Assembly (NCBI GenBank): GCA_009602725.1 | Contig: WELB01000006.1 | Coordinates: forward strand, 94,341 to 146,422 | DNA length: 52,082 bases | Reading direction: 5' to 3' | From: Spirogloea muscicola | Taxonomy: Eukaryota; Streptophyta; Zygnematophyceae; Spirogloeales; Spirogloeaceae | Shown: positions 41,949-50,467 of the stretch, one piece after another | Numbering within the stretch: position 1 is the first letter of the stretch | Layout: the number at the start of each line of letters is the position of its first letter | Notes under the pieces: model-generated | The model's input: only the letters and a program-made list of their open reading frames with translations | The model's database searches: none | Told to the model about the DNA's origin: nothing | Translations under genes and position numbers: made by a program

Positions 41949-42390
41949 TGTAACGTTCCTATCCCGAATACAAATTCAGGGTCACGTCCTGTCTGGGGTA
42001 CGGACGTAGGGTTTTCATGAGACAACTCCTTACAGAGTGGAACGCCAGGGCACACAGCGCATACTCGCGCTCACAGCGCAGCGGAATTGTTACCCTGAGG
42101 CATCGCCCAAAGACGGTAACTTTACCGAGAATCAGTAGCCGTCCCACATGGGGGCAGCCATACTCTAACAGAGAGCCGACGAGGCCCGCAGCGATATGCT
42201 GCGGCGACAGGCTGGGCAGCAGGCGGCAGCAGCAGAGCTTTGGTGACGGCTGCGGCTGCGGCAGCAGGCAGCAGCCGGGCTCTCTCTCGGCGTTGGTCCG
42301 ACTAATAAGTCCGGCCCCGGCCTACTACTGAAGGCGATCCCTCTTACCTCCTCCCCCGCGAGGGTGTGATGAGGGTCCCCCAAGGTCTCC
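41949..42390 (-). repeat. LTR-C fragment next to LINE copy 3
   Basis: Plus-strand sequence starts TGTAACGTTCC and shows the minus-oriented block (CGCAGCGGAATTGTTACC) and CTG/CCG tract of LTR-C. It ends abruptly at about 42390, joined to LINE RT sequence just before the YADD codons. Its second half is repeated at 42494. Confidence 0.65.
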
Positions 42391-42831
42391 CAACTACGCC
42401 GAGGACACCACCCTAGTCGGCAGCCCAGGGGACGTGTCGGCAGCCACCGCCACCTTCCGGAGCAGCTGGCCGCCCTCGGCATGTCCATCCATGCATATAC
42501 TCATAGAGAGCCGGCGAGGCCCGCAGCGATAAGCTGCGGCGACGGGCTGGCAGCAGGCGGCAGCAGCAGAGCTGTGGCGGCGGCTGCGGCTGCGGCTGCG
42601 TCAGCAGGCAGCAGCAGGGCTGTCTCTCTCGGCGTTGGTCCGACTGATGAGTCCAGGACTCGGCCTACTACTGATAGCGATCCCCCTGCCACCACCTCCC
42701 CCCCGAGGGAGTGACCAGGGTCGGCCCCAAGGTCCTCCTCACCTACGCCGCCGACACCACTTGGGTCGGCAGCCTAGTGGACGTGTCGGCAGCCACCGCC
42801 ACCTTTCGGCAGCAGCTGGCCGCCCTCGGCA
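42159..42831 (+). repeat. ~335-bp tandem duplication spanning an LTR/LINE junction
   Basis: 42159-42493 and 42494-42831 are two copies of the same segment: CAGCAGGCGGCAGCAGCAGA of LTR-C followed by the LINE RT segment through ATGTCCATCC. Each copy includes the chimeric junction, so the duplication came after the LTR-LINE join. RT catalytic motif reads YAED in the first and YAAD in the second, not YADD. Confidence 0.82.
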
Positions 42832-44470
42832 TGTCCATCCGAGCCGAGAAGTGCGTCGCGTGGTCTCCTCGGGCCCTTCCTGTCGTCCCCTTGCCCCTGC
42901 CCCCAGGGTGCCATACTCTCCTGCTCACCATGCTGGGGGTTCATGCTGGGGGTTCCCCTCGGCTCGCCGTCTTTCGTGGACGAGCAGCTGCGCGCTTGGC
43001 TCCAGGCACCTCCGGCCGCCGGCCCGCCTCTCAGAGCTGCACGACATGCAGCTGGCGCTTTCCATGCTGACGAGGAGCATTCCACTACATTCCCAGTACC
43101 TGGCCCGATCCCTCCCTCCCACCCCGGCAGTGCAGGCCGGAGAGGCTACGCAAATTTCGATGCAGGTATCCTGGCCCAGCACAGCGGCCCTGGTCCAACA
43201 CCCGGCCTTCCTGGAGTCGCCGGCTGCGGTTTAAGAGGCCTCCCTGCCTGTGAGCCGTGGTGGTTTGGGCTGCCGCCCGCTGGCTCGCGCCTGCCGAGCA
43301 GCGTACCTGGGTAGCTGGGCGTTGCGGCTTCGGTGGCCCAGCGATTCATCCGGCTTATTGGTCGCCTGCTGGAGCAGGCGGCTGCGGACGTAGAGACCGG
43401 CGCGTTGCCTATCCAGGCGGCTCTGCGCTCGGCCCGGCATGCGCTGCTCGTGGACCATCCCACCCCGGTGCAAAGAGCAGTCCCTTTCGCCCACCTCTCG
43501 CGCACGTTCGACCTCCGGGCCCAAGCTCGCCTCATGGCGGAGGTGGATGCGGCCTCCATTGCGGCTATGGGGCTTGTGCCTTCCGACGACTATCAGGGAC
43601 GCGCACGGCTGCTGTCTGCATCCTCCTTATAGGGCTGCAGCCTGGTTGTCCTCCTTGCCCACATACGACGCGCTCCGGACGCCCGATGACGTCTTCCGCA
43701 TGGCTGTACATCGCCTCCTCGGCCTCCATCCACCCTGCCTCAGTGGCGTGGTGCAATGTGAATGCGGTAAGCGCAGTCCAGACGCGGCGTCTCTGGCGGC
43801 CCATATGCTACACTGCGCACGAGGTGAGGAGCGGACCAGCACTCACGACCTGCTACGCAATACAATGTACGGCATGTTCATGGAGGCATGTTCATGTTCA
43901 CAGTGGCACTGGAAATCTCTGGTGTCATGCCTCTGACAGCTGGGGCGGATGGCCGCCTCCACGCTCGGCGCGCCAATTTAGTCGCCATAGCGCTGGGTGT
44001 GGGGCCCTGGCTCATTGCAGACGTCGTCACCACCGGCCTGCGTCGATTTTAACAGCGCCCAGCGCTTTTAAAACTCGTCGCAGGAGGCGGGCTACGCAGT
44101 CCGTCAAGCGGCGGCCGTCAAGGAGAGAAAATACTCCGATCAAGCAGCGGGCGACGAGTTTGTCCCGCCCGCCGTCGACGTCCATGGGAGCTTTTAAAAC
44201 TCGGTGGCTCGACCTCCTGCAACGCCTTGCGAGGCGTGCAGTCGCCCGCCGCCAAGGGCAGCAGAGCGAGCAGCCCGGCTTCAATGCCGCCGGGTCGCTT
44301 GCTCAAGTGTTCAGGATCGCCTGGCCATCTCCCTGCAGAGGTCTTTGCCTTTGCCGTCCACGTGCGTGCAGGCCGCGCCTTGACTGCTGCTCCGAATTCC
44401 GTTAAAGCGACGTTTCTCCGCCCTCCAGCTATTCCGACCATCAATTACTTACTAGAGGTCACTGAGAGCC
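42395..44470 (+). pseudogene. Degenerate LINE copy 3 (from RT YADD region to C terminus)
   Basis: Begins at the RT catalytic motif, continues through thumb (SIRAEKCVAWSP, LGVPLGSPSFVDEQLRAWL, MQLALSMLTRSI), FDAGIL, the AAADVETGALPIQAALRSAR block, AWLSSLPTYDALRTPDDVFR, knuckle CECGKRSPD (about 43758), and RLE (ARRANLVA-like, ADVVTTGL-like, ENTPIKQ in shifted frame) to about 44470. At least six frame breaks; an extra repeat of CATGTTCATG near 43872. Ends with the LLTRGH-type terminus of copy 2. Confidence 0.8.
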
Positions 44471-44514
44471 TACTTGCTGACGACGTAGCGTAAAGTATGT
44501 TGCTTGTTGCGCCA

Positions 44515-46979
44515 TCCGACCCTTTCAGACCCCCTCCCCTGCCTCCGTGGCTGGCCACCTTCGCACCGCCGGAGGAGGTGGCCCTCGACACCGACGCTCT
44601 GCGGCAGGCCCTGCAGAGCAGCCGTCGCGCAGCAGCTGGAGGTCCGTCACACATGCTCGCCGAGCATCTCCGCGAGCTCTTCCTGGAGGGAGAACCAAGT
44701 GACTTCCAGGCGCTCCACCAGATGTGCCGGCTCCTTGCTCGCGACCAGGTCCCGGCCAGCATCCGCGGCGTGATTTGCACCAGCACGCTGCTGGCCCTCA
44801 GCAAGGCCAATGGGGTCAGGCCCATTTGCCATTGGCGAAGTGCTCTACCGCCTGGTGGGGCGCGCGCTATGGCAACAGCACGCGGGGCTGGCCCAGGCCC
44901 ACCTGGCGCCCCACCAATTCGGCGCGGGGCTGCGGAGCGGTGGTGAGGTGGTCGTGCACGGCGTACGGGGCCGCCTTGGACCTAAAACCCGGCTAGATGG
45001 CCTTGGCGGTAGATGTCCGCAATGCATTCAACAGCGCAGACCGGGATGTCATCGCAGAGGAGCTGCGAGCGGCCTTCCCCAGCCTCCTACCCTTCTTCAG
45101 GCTGGGCTACGGTCAGCCAAGCGACTTGCTGTGGCGGACAGGGCACGGTGGGGTGGAGGTCCTCCATACCTCCACAGGCGCGCGCGCCAAGGGGATCCGC
45201 TGGCGGGGCTGTACTACGCACTGGCTCACAACCGTGCGCTGCTGGCAACGGTCGCGGCTCACCCAGGCGTCCTCGCCCCCACGTCGCGGACGACACCACG
45301 TTGGTCGGGCCGCCAGACGACGTCGTGGCTGCCTTTGCCACCCTCGGAGTGCAGCTGGGCGCGATCGGCCTTGGCATCCGCGCAGCCAAATGCAGTGCTT
45401 GGTTTCCCCAGGGCCTGCCAGCCCAGCTGCGCCTGCCCTCGGGCTGCCAGACACCAGCCGGGGGCTTCACCCTCCTCGGCGCCCCCACAGGCTTCCCAGC
45501 CATTGAAGTGGAGCAGCTCCAGGCACGACTGCTGGAGCACCTTCGGCCGGCGGACCATCTTCACACGCTGCAAGACATGCAGCTGGCGACCGCTATGCTG
45601 ACTAGGTGCAATGCCCAGCGGTCAGCGTCCGCACTACTTGGCGCGTCCTCCCTCCCTCCCTGGCGGTGAACGCGGCGTACGCGGCTTTTGACTCTGGCAT
45701 TCTGGCGAGCGCTGCCACTCTCCTCCAGCACCCCGGTTCCCTCACCACGCCAGCCGCGCTGCTCCAGGCTAGCCTGCCCGTTAGCCGCGGCGGTTTGGGC
45801 TGCCGCCCAGTCGCCCGCGCCTCCGAGGTCGCCTACCTGGGCAGCTGGGCCCAGGTCGCTGCCCCCCTCTGCCAGCGGTTCCAAGCCCACGGCATCCGCA
45901 CCTTGGAGCGGGTGGTAGCGGAGGTGGAGAGTGGCCCGTTGCCCTTCCAGGCTGCTCTCCGCGCTGCCCGCGACGGGCTCCTGGCGGCCCACCCCGACAT
46001 GTCGAAGCAGGTCGTTCCGTGTGGCCACCTCGCGGACACCCCCGACCTGCGGGCCCAAGCCGCCCGCATCACTGCGCTGGTGGACAAAGCCGCCTATGAC
46101 CAGGTGGTGAAGCTCCATCCGCTGCACGACCTTCGAGGGCGCGCCCGGATCCTCACCGCCTCCTCCCTCGGGACGGCGGCGTGGTTGTCAGCGCTCCCAA
46201 TCTACGCGGCGCTCACAATTCCAGACGAGGTCTTCAGGACGGCGGTCCACCGGCTCCTGGGCCTCCTCCCTCCCTGCCTCGTCGGGGTCCAACAGTGCGA
46301 GTGCGGTGCCCGCCACGATGACCCTGCGGCGCTGGCTGTCCATATGCTCCGCTGCGCGCACGGGGGCGAGCGGACCGTTGCACACGACCTTCTGCGAGCC
46401 GCCATGCAGGGTGTGTTCCTGGAGGCCGGCTACAAGGTAGCAGTGGAAAACACGACAATCATGCCCAACCAGCCGGGCGACGACGGACAGCTTCACACCC
46501 GCCGCGCGGACCTAGTTGCCATCCCGCTTGGAGGAGGTCCACGCATCATCGCAGATGTGGTGACTGCAGATTGCGTCGACTCCGCTGACCCCGTCAAGTC
46601 GGCGACGCTCGCCTGACACGCGGTTGCTTTGACGGCTCGGAGTAAGGAGCGCAAGTACGCTGACCACCCTCCAGGCGATGACTTCGCGGGCCTGGCCATT
46701 GACGTTCACGGGGCCTTCGGCAGCGGCTGGTTAGATCTCCTCCAGCGGCTTGCCCGGCAGGCCATCGAGCGGCGGCCGGGTTCGGCAGGCTTCGATGCTT
46801 CCGGCTCCCTCGCTCAGGTATATCGAATGAGACTGGCGGTCTCGCTCCAGCCCTCCTTGGCTCATGCGGTCCACACGCGCGCTGGCCGCGCCATGGCCGC
46901 TGCCTCAGGGTCTCGGCAGAGTGCCGCTTTTCCTGCTTCGAGTTATTCCAATTCGCTGTTGCTCACTCGTGGTTACTGA
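44515..46979 (+). pseudogene. LINE copy 4: RT to RLE, 3' half nearly intact
   Basis: Starts before RT (PPWLATFAPPEEVALDTDAL) and runs to RGY at 46979. RT frames: 44515-44830, shift, GEVLYRLVGRALWQQHAGLA from 44826, shift, AVDVRNAFNSADRD from 45000, shift near 45180; one base is missing in the YADD codons near 45285. From 45675 to 46613 a single open frame carries thumb, SLGTAAWLSALPIY, knuckle C-E-C-G...H...C (about 46295-46352) and RLE RRADLVAIPLGGGPRIIADV. One stop (TGA 46614-46616, for Gly) separates it from an in-frame remainder with SKERKYADHP and the terminus SNSLLLTRGY. Useful as a near-complete reference for the missing part of the 1-2891 ORF. Confidence 0.85.
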
Positions 46980-47047
46980 GCTTCCATCTGCATCATGTGT
47001 CTTGGTGTGTAGTTTTGTCTTTCCGGGCACTGTTTTGTGGCCTTTGA

Positions 47048-47207
47048 GGCCTGTCGACATTGTCCATTCTTTTCTGGGCTGGCTTTGCTAGCCCCTCTTT
47101 TTTTATGGGCGAGCCATCCTACTTTAAGGCCTGCAGACATTGTCCATTTTCTTCTGGGTTGGCTTTGCTAGCCCCTCCTTTTCTATGGACGAACCGTCGC
47201 CCTGTCA
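47048..47207 (+). repeat. LINE 3' tail in two tandem 80-bp copies
   Basis: GGCCTG(TC/CA)GACATTGTCC starts at 47048 and 47128; each unit holds the hairpin GGCTGGC-TTT-GCTAGCC and an ATGG(G/A)CGA block. It forms the tail of LINE copy 4. Confidence 0.8.
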
Positions 47208-47393
47208 AGCAACCGCAGGTCAGCGAATCTAGGCTCCTGAAAGTGGGTCCCCTGGCCAGAGCCAGAGGCAGCAGCGATGAGAAAAGGGCTCGCCCAATGA
47301 GGATAGGGGCTGGAAAATTCAAAACAGAATGATCAAAGTACGAGAATGGGGCCAGGGAAAAGAGAGAAGTGCTCGCCCATAGACAATATTATT
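47205..47393 (-). repeat. LINE C-terminal scrap with two tails
   Basis: Minus strand 47275-47205 encodes GPLARARG-type or, in the correct frame, SGSGQGTHFQEPRFADLRLL, the LINE terminus. Then come tail motifs GGGCTCGCCCAATGAGG (47287) and GTGCTCGCCCATAG (about 47369). Several short insertions stacked together. Confidence 0.5.
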
Positions 47394-47941
47394 TTCGTGT
47401 ATTTGAAACAAACGAAGGCCAAATGGCCAAGTACAAAGGCAAGCACATCTAAAGACCTACATACTCTACAGCAAATTGACCCGCTCAGTAACCACGGGTC
47501 AAAACATAAAGATCGCTAATCGATGCCTGAATGCCAGATACGAAGCCCTTCTGCCACTAACTAGAGCTCGGCCAGCTTTCTGGTGCAAGGCATTAGCTTG
47601 AGCACGCTGCAAACAGGCCGAAACACGTCGTCGCAAGAAAGACAGATATGCAGCTGGCAAGCCCAGCTTAGCCGGAAACACATCTGCACGACGTGTGTAG
47701 CCTAGATTGCCAATGTTTTGGAGGAGGGTGTGGAAACGAGGACCCAGACAAGCAAAGACGTTGATTGCAGCTGGCAGGAGCTGATCGCATTGAGGGTAGT
47801 CGGAGTAGTGCTGCAGCTTTCTTTGTTCTGCAACGCCCACTGCGTGACCAGCGATGTGTGTTGATGCTGGTCCCTTGTACGCCTCCGTTACAACAACGTC
47901 GACCAGGGCCCGTCGTCCTCCACCAGGTTGCACGCCCACAA
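47394..47941 (-). pseudogene. Second LINE family, 5'-truncated RLE end, copy 1
   Basis: Minus-strand frame ending at 47499 encodes VGVQPGGGRRALVDVVVTEA, HAVGVAEQRKLQHYSDYP, LGPRFHTLLQNIGNLGYTRR and YLSFLRRRVSACLQRAQANA. The acidic ALVDVVVTE strand and K/Y block identify an RLE, but of a family distinct from the other LINEs here. The last residues (normally SDLYVSTRGY) are frameshifted. Its 3' UTR ends with a conserved GGCCATTTGGCCTTCGTTTG. Confidence 0.78.
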
Positions 47942-48217
47942 TGTCAAGTGTGTAAAACTGTGAAAACCTGTGACAAGAGGGCTGGCAAAGCCAGCAAAAA
48001 GAATGGACAATGTCCAAAGCCAAAGAAATAGGTACCGAAAATGGACTACACTACCAAACACGACAACGCACTAGGGAAGCTCAGTACCCGCGAGTGAGCA
48101 ACATCAGGGCGGAGTAGCTCATTGCAGGGAAGGAGGCAATCCGCCGAGACCCTGGGGAAGCGCTAAGAAAACCAAGCATAAAGAGAAACAAAGGAGAAGT
48201 GGCACTCCCAATGAAAA
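47942..48217 (-). repeat. LINE tails and C-terminal scrap
   Basis: 47980-47999 holds GGGCTGGCAAAGCCAGC followed by AAAAAGAATGGACAATGTCC (tail, minus). 48170-48090 encodes on the minus strand RRIASFPAMSYSALMLLTRG, a LINE terminus. 48185-48215 is another tail (AGTGGCACTCCCAATG). Confidence 0.55.
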
Positions 48218-48772
48218 ATTCGTGTATTTGAAACAAACGAAGGCCAAATGGCCAAGTACAAAGGCAAGCACATCTAAGACCTATATAACCTACAGCAGAA
48301 TGACCCGCTCAGTAACCGCGGGTCGAAACATAAAGGTCGCTAATCGATGCCTGAATGCTAGATGTCGGATAAGAAGCCCTTCTGCCACCAACTAGAGCTC
48401 GCCCAGCTATCTGGTGCAAGGCATTAGCTTGAGCACGCTGCAAACAGGCCGAAACACGTCGTCGCAAGAAAGACAGATATGCAGCTGGCAAGCCCAACTT
48501 AGCCGGAAACACATCTGCACGACGTGTGTAGCCTAGATTGCCAATGTTTTGGAGGAGGGTGTGGAAACGCGGACCCAGACAGCCAGAAGTGTCAACTGCA
48601 GCTGGCAGGAGCTGATCGCACCGGGGGTAGTCGGAGTAGTGCTGTACCTTTCTCTGCTCTGCAATGCCCACTGCGTGGCCAGCGATGTATGTCGATGCTG
48701 GACCTTTATACGCCTCCGTAACAACCACGTCGACCAGGGCCCGTGGTCCTCCACCAGCTTGCACACCCACAA
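48218..48772 (-). pseudogene. Second LINE family, 5'-truncated RLE end, copy 2
   Basis: Same segment as 47394-47941, very similar, with an intact frame to the terminus ASISDLYVSTRGY at 48309. It starts at the same protein position (VGVQAGGGPRALVDVV) and same base as copy 1. Both copies lie within tails of the main LINE family. Confidence 0.8.
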
Positions 48773-49179
48773 AAAGGGGGGGCCGCGGGGGGGGGGAGCC
48801 CAATGGGGGGGGCAAGGGCTGTGAAAAGCCATCCCGAAAAGAATTGACAAAGCTTCGAAGGGGCCAAAAAACGCTTAGCAGCTACGAAGGACTCAGTCAT
48901 CCCTACTAAGCAGCCTCAGGTCAGAGAAGCTGGGCTCCTGGAAGCGGGTCCCCTGGCCAGAGCCAGAGGCAGCAGCGAGGGCTCCACACGCGCAGTCCAC
49001 ACACGCACAGGCCGTGCTATGGCCGCCGCCTCTAGGTCTCGGCGGAGAAGAAAGGGCGTGCCCGTTGAGGATAGGGGCTGGAAAGCCAGCCCAAAAAAGG
49101 ATCAACAAAGGACGAGAAAGGGGCCAGGGGCAGCGCTAAACAAAGCACACAAACAAACAAAGCAGCTGCGTATCACTAA
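48773..49179. repeat. Stacked LINE tails and terminal scraps
   Basis: Contains a G-run (48774-48800), a split tail CCCAATGGGGGG, a minus-strand terminus SGSGQGTRFQEPSFSDLRLL (48990-48905), a short plus-strand scrap AVHTRTGRAMAAAS (48993-49034), and a minus tail with hairpin GGGCTGG-(4)-CCAGCCC near 49075-49092. Confidence 0.55.
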
Positions 49180-49716
49180 GTAACCCCGGCTAAGCAGCTT
49201 CAGGTAAGAGACGCTAGGCTCCTGAAAGTGGGTCCCCTGGCCAGAGCTAGAGGCAGCAGCGAGGGCTCTGCCGGCGCGCAGGTGCAGCACGCGGGCCATA
49301 GACCGCTGCCTGGTGGGCAGAGCGTAGCGACGCCTGGAACGGCAGCACGCCTGTGTTTACCTCCACCACCGCCTGCTCCAGCGCACGCCGGTTCTGGACC
49401 AAGAAGCGCTGGGCCACGGAGGCGGCTGTCTGGGCCCAGCTGGCGAGATATGCCGCCCTGCAGGAGCGGACGAGCGGGCGCAAGCCGGGACCACCGAAGC
49501 TGGGGATAGCGTCGCCTGGTGAAGAGCGGCCGGCGACTGGATGAAGCCCTGGTGGCGGACCAAGGCCGCCAGGCTCGCCACCATGCCGGCGTCGAAACCC
49601 GCATACGCTGCCAGCGCCCCTGGGGACGGCGGGGTGGCCCGCACCAAGTACTGGGGTCGCTGCGCAATGGCTTTGGTCAGCATTGCCAACGACAGTTGCA
49701 TGTCGTGCAGCTCGCG
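49180..49716 (-). pseudogene. Internally deleted LINE copy
   Basis: Minus strand from 49716: LHDMQLSLAMLTKAIAQRPQ, YAGFDAGMVASLAALVRHQG, AAYLASWAQTAASVAQRFLV and EVNTGVLPFQASLRSAHQA. It then jumps at about 49318 straight to the terminal RAGRALAAASSSGQGTHFQE and SYLKLLSRGY (49299-49180). Knuckle and RLE core are absent. A frame change lies near 49490. Confidence 0.72.
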
Positions 49717-50044
49717 GAGTGCCTCTTTCCTTCTTCTCTTCTTTCTATGCAGCGAGCTACTCAGACCCGATGGTGCTCACTCGCGGGTACTGACCTTCGA
49801 GAGAAGGGCTCGCCCATTGAGGAGAGGGGCTGGACAAGCCAGCCCTAAAAAGAATGAACAAATTACGAGTAGGGTGCCAGGGGAAGCGCTAAGGAAAGCA
49901 AGCACAAAACGAAGCATAGCTGCTACGAATCACTCAGTAACCCCTGCTAAGCAGCCGCAGATCAGAGAGGCTAGGCGCCTGCATCGTCTCGTGTTTTGCA
50001 GTGTTTTGTAGTGTAGTCCTTTTGCGGCACCTCTTTCGTTGGCT
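49717..50044. repeat. LINE termini in both orientations
   Basis: Plus strand 49748-49790 encodes SSYSDPMVLTRGY; immediately after comes a minus-strand tail (GGGCTCGCCCATTGAGG, 49808) with 3' UTR and terminus scrap (CCCTGCTAAGCAGCCGCAGA, about 49945-49970). Confidence 0.55.
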
Positions 50045-50467
50045 TTGGACATTGTCCATTTTTTTTGGGCTGGCTTTGCCAGCCCCTCTTCTCTATGGGC
50101 GAGCTCTTTCCGCCACGCCATCGCCCGTCGCTTCCATGGGGAGCCGGTGGACTTCCCTGCAGCTGGGTCGCTAGCGCAAGTCTAATGTATACGCCTGGCC
50201 ATCTCGCTGCAGCAGTCTATGGCCCGCGCGCTACACCTTTGTGCCGGCCGCGCACTCGTGCTGCCTCTGGCTCTGGGCAGGGGACCCCCTTCCAGGCGCC
50301 TAGCCTCTCTGATCTGCGGCTGCTTAGCAGGGGTTACAAAGTGATTCGTAGCAGCTATGCTTCGTTTTGTGCTTGCTTTCCAGGACGCCCTCTGGCTCCT
50401 CACGCGTAACTACTGAGTGATCCATCCTCCCCCTGTGCTGACATGACATCTTCAGGCCCCTCTGTAG
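50045..50467 (+). pseudogene. LINE tail followed by 5'-truncated C-terminal fragment
   Basis: 50045-50107 is the cleanest tail in the window. 50113-50350 encodes the end of the LINE protein: RRFHGEPVDFPAAGSLAQV, a stop near 50182, RLAISLQQSMARALHLCAGR, and APSLSDLRLLSRGY, with a frameshift near 50268. The last residues read through past RGY because the stop codon is mutated (TAC AAA). Confidence 0.65.
50067..50085 (+). other. Reference copy of the LINE tail hairpin
   Basis: GGGCTGGC-TTT-GCCAGCCC, an 8-bp perfect stem with a 3-base loop, preceded by a T run and followed by CTATGGGCGAGC. Likely recognised by the element's RT during target-primed synthesis (inference). Confidence 0.7.

Noticed and set aside
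47048-50110. CRISPR-like array of spaced repeats
   Set aside because: Repeats are irregularly spaced LINE tails in both orientations, with no uniform repeat-spacer structure.
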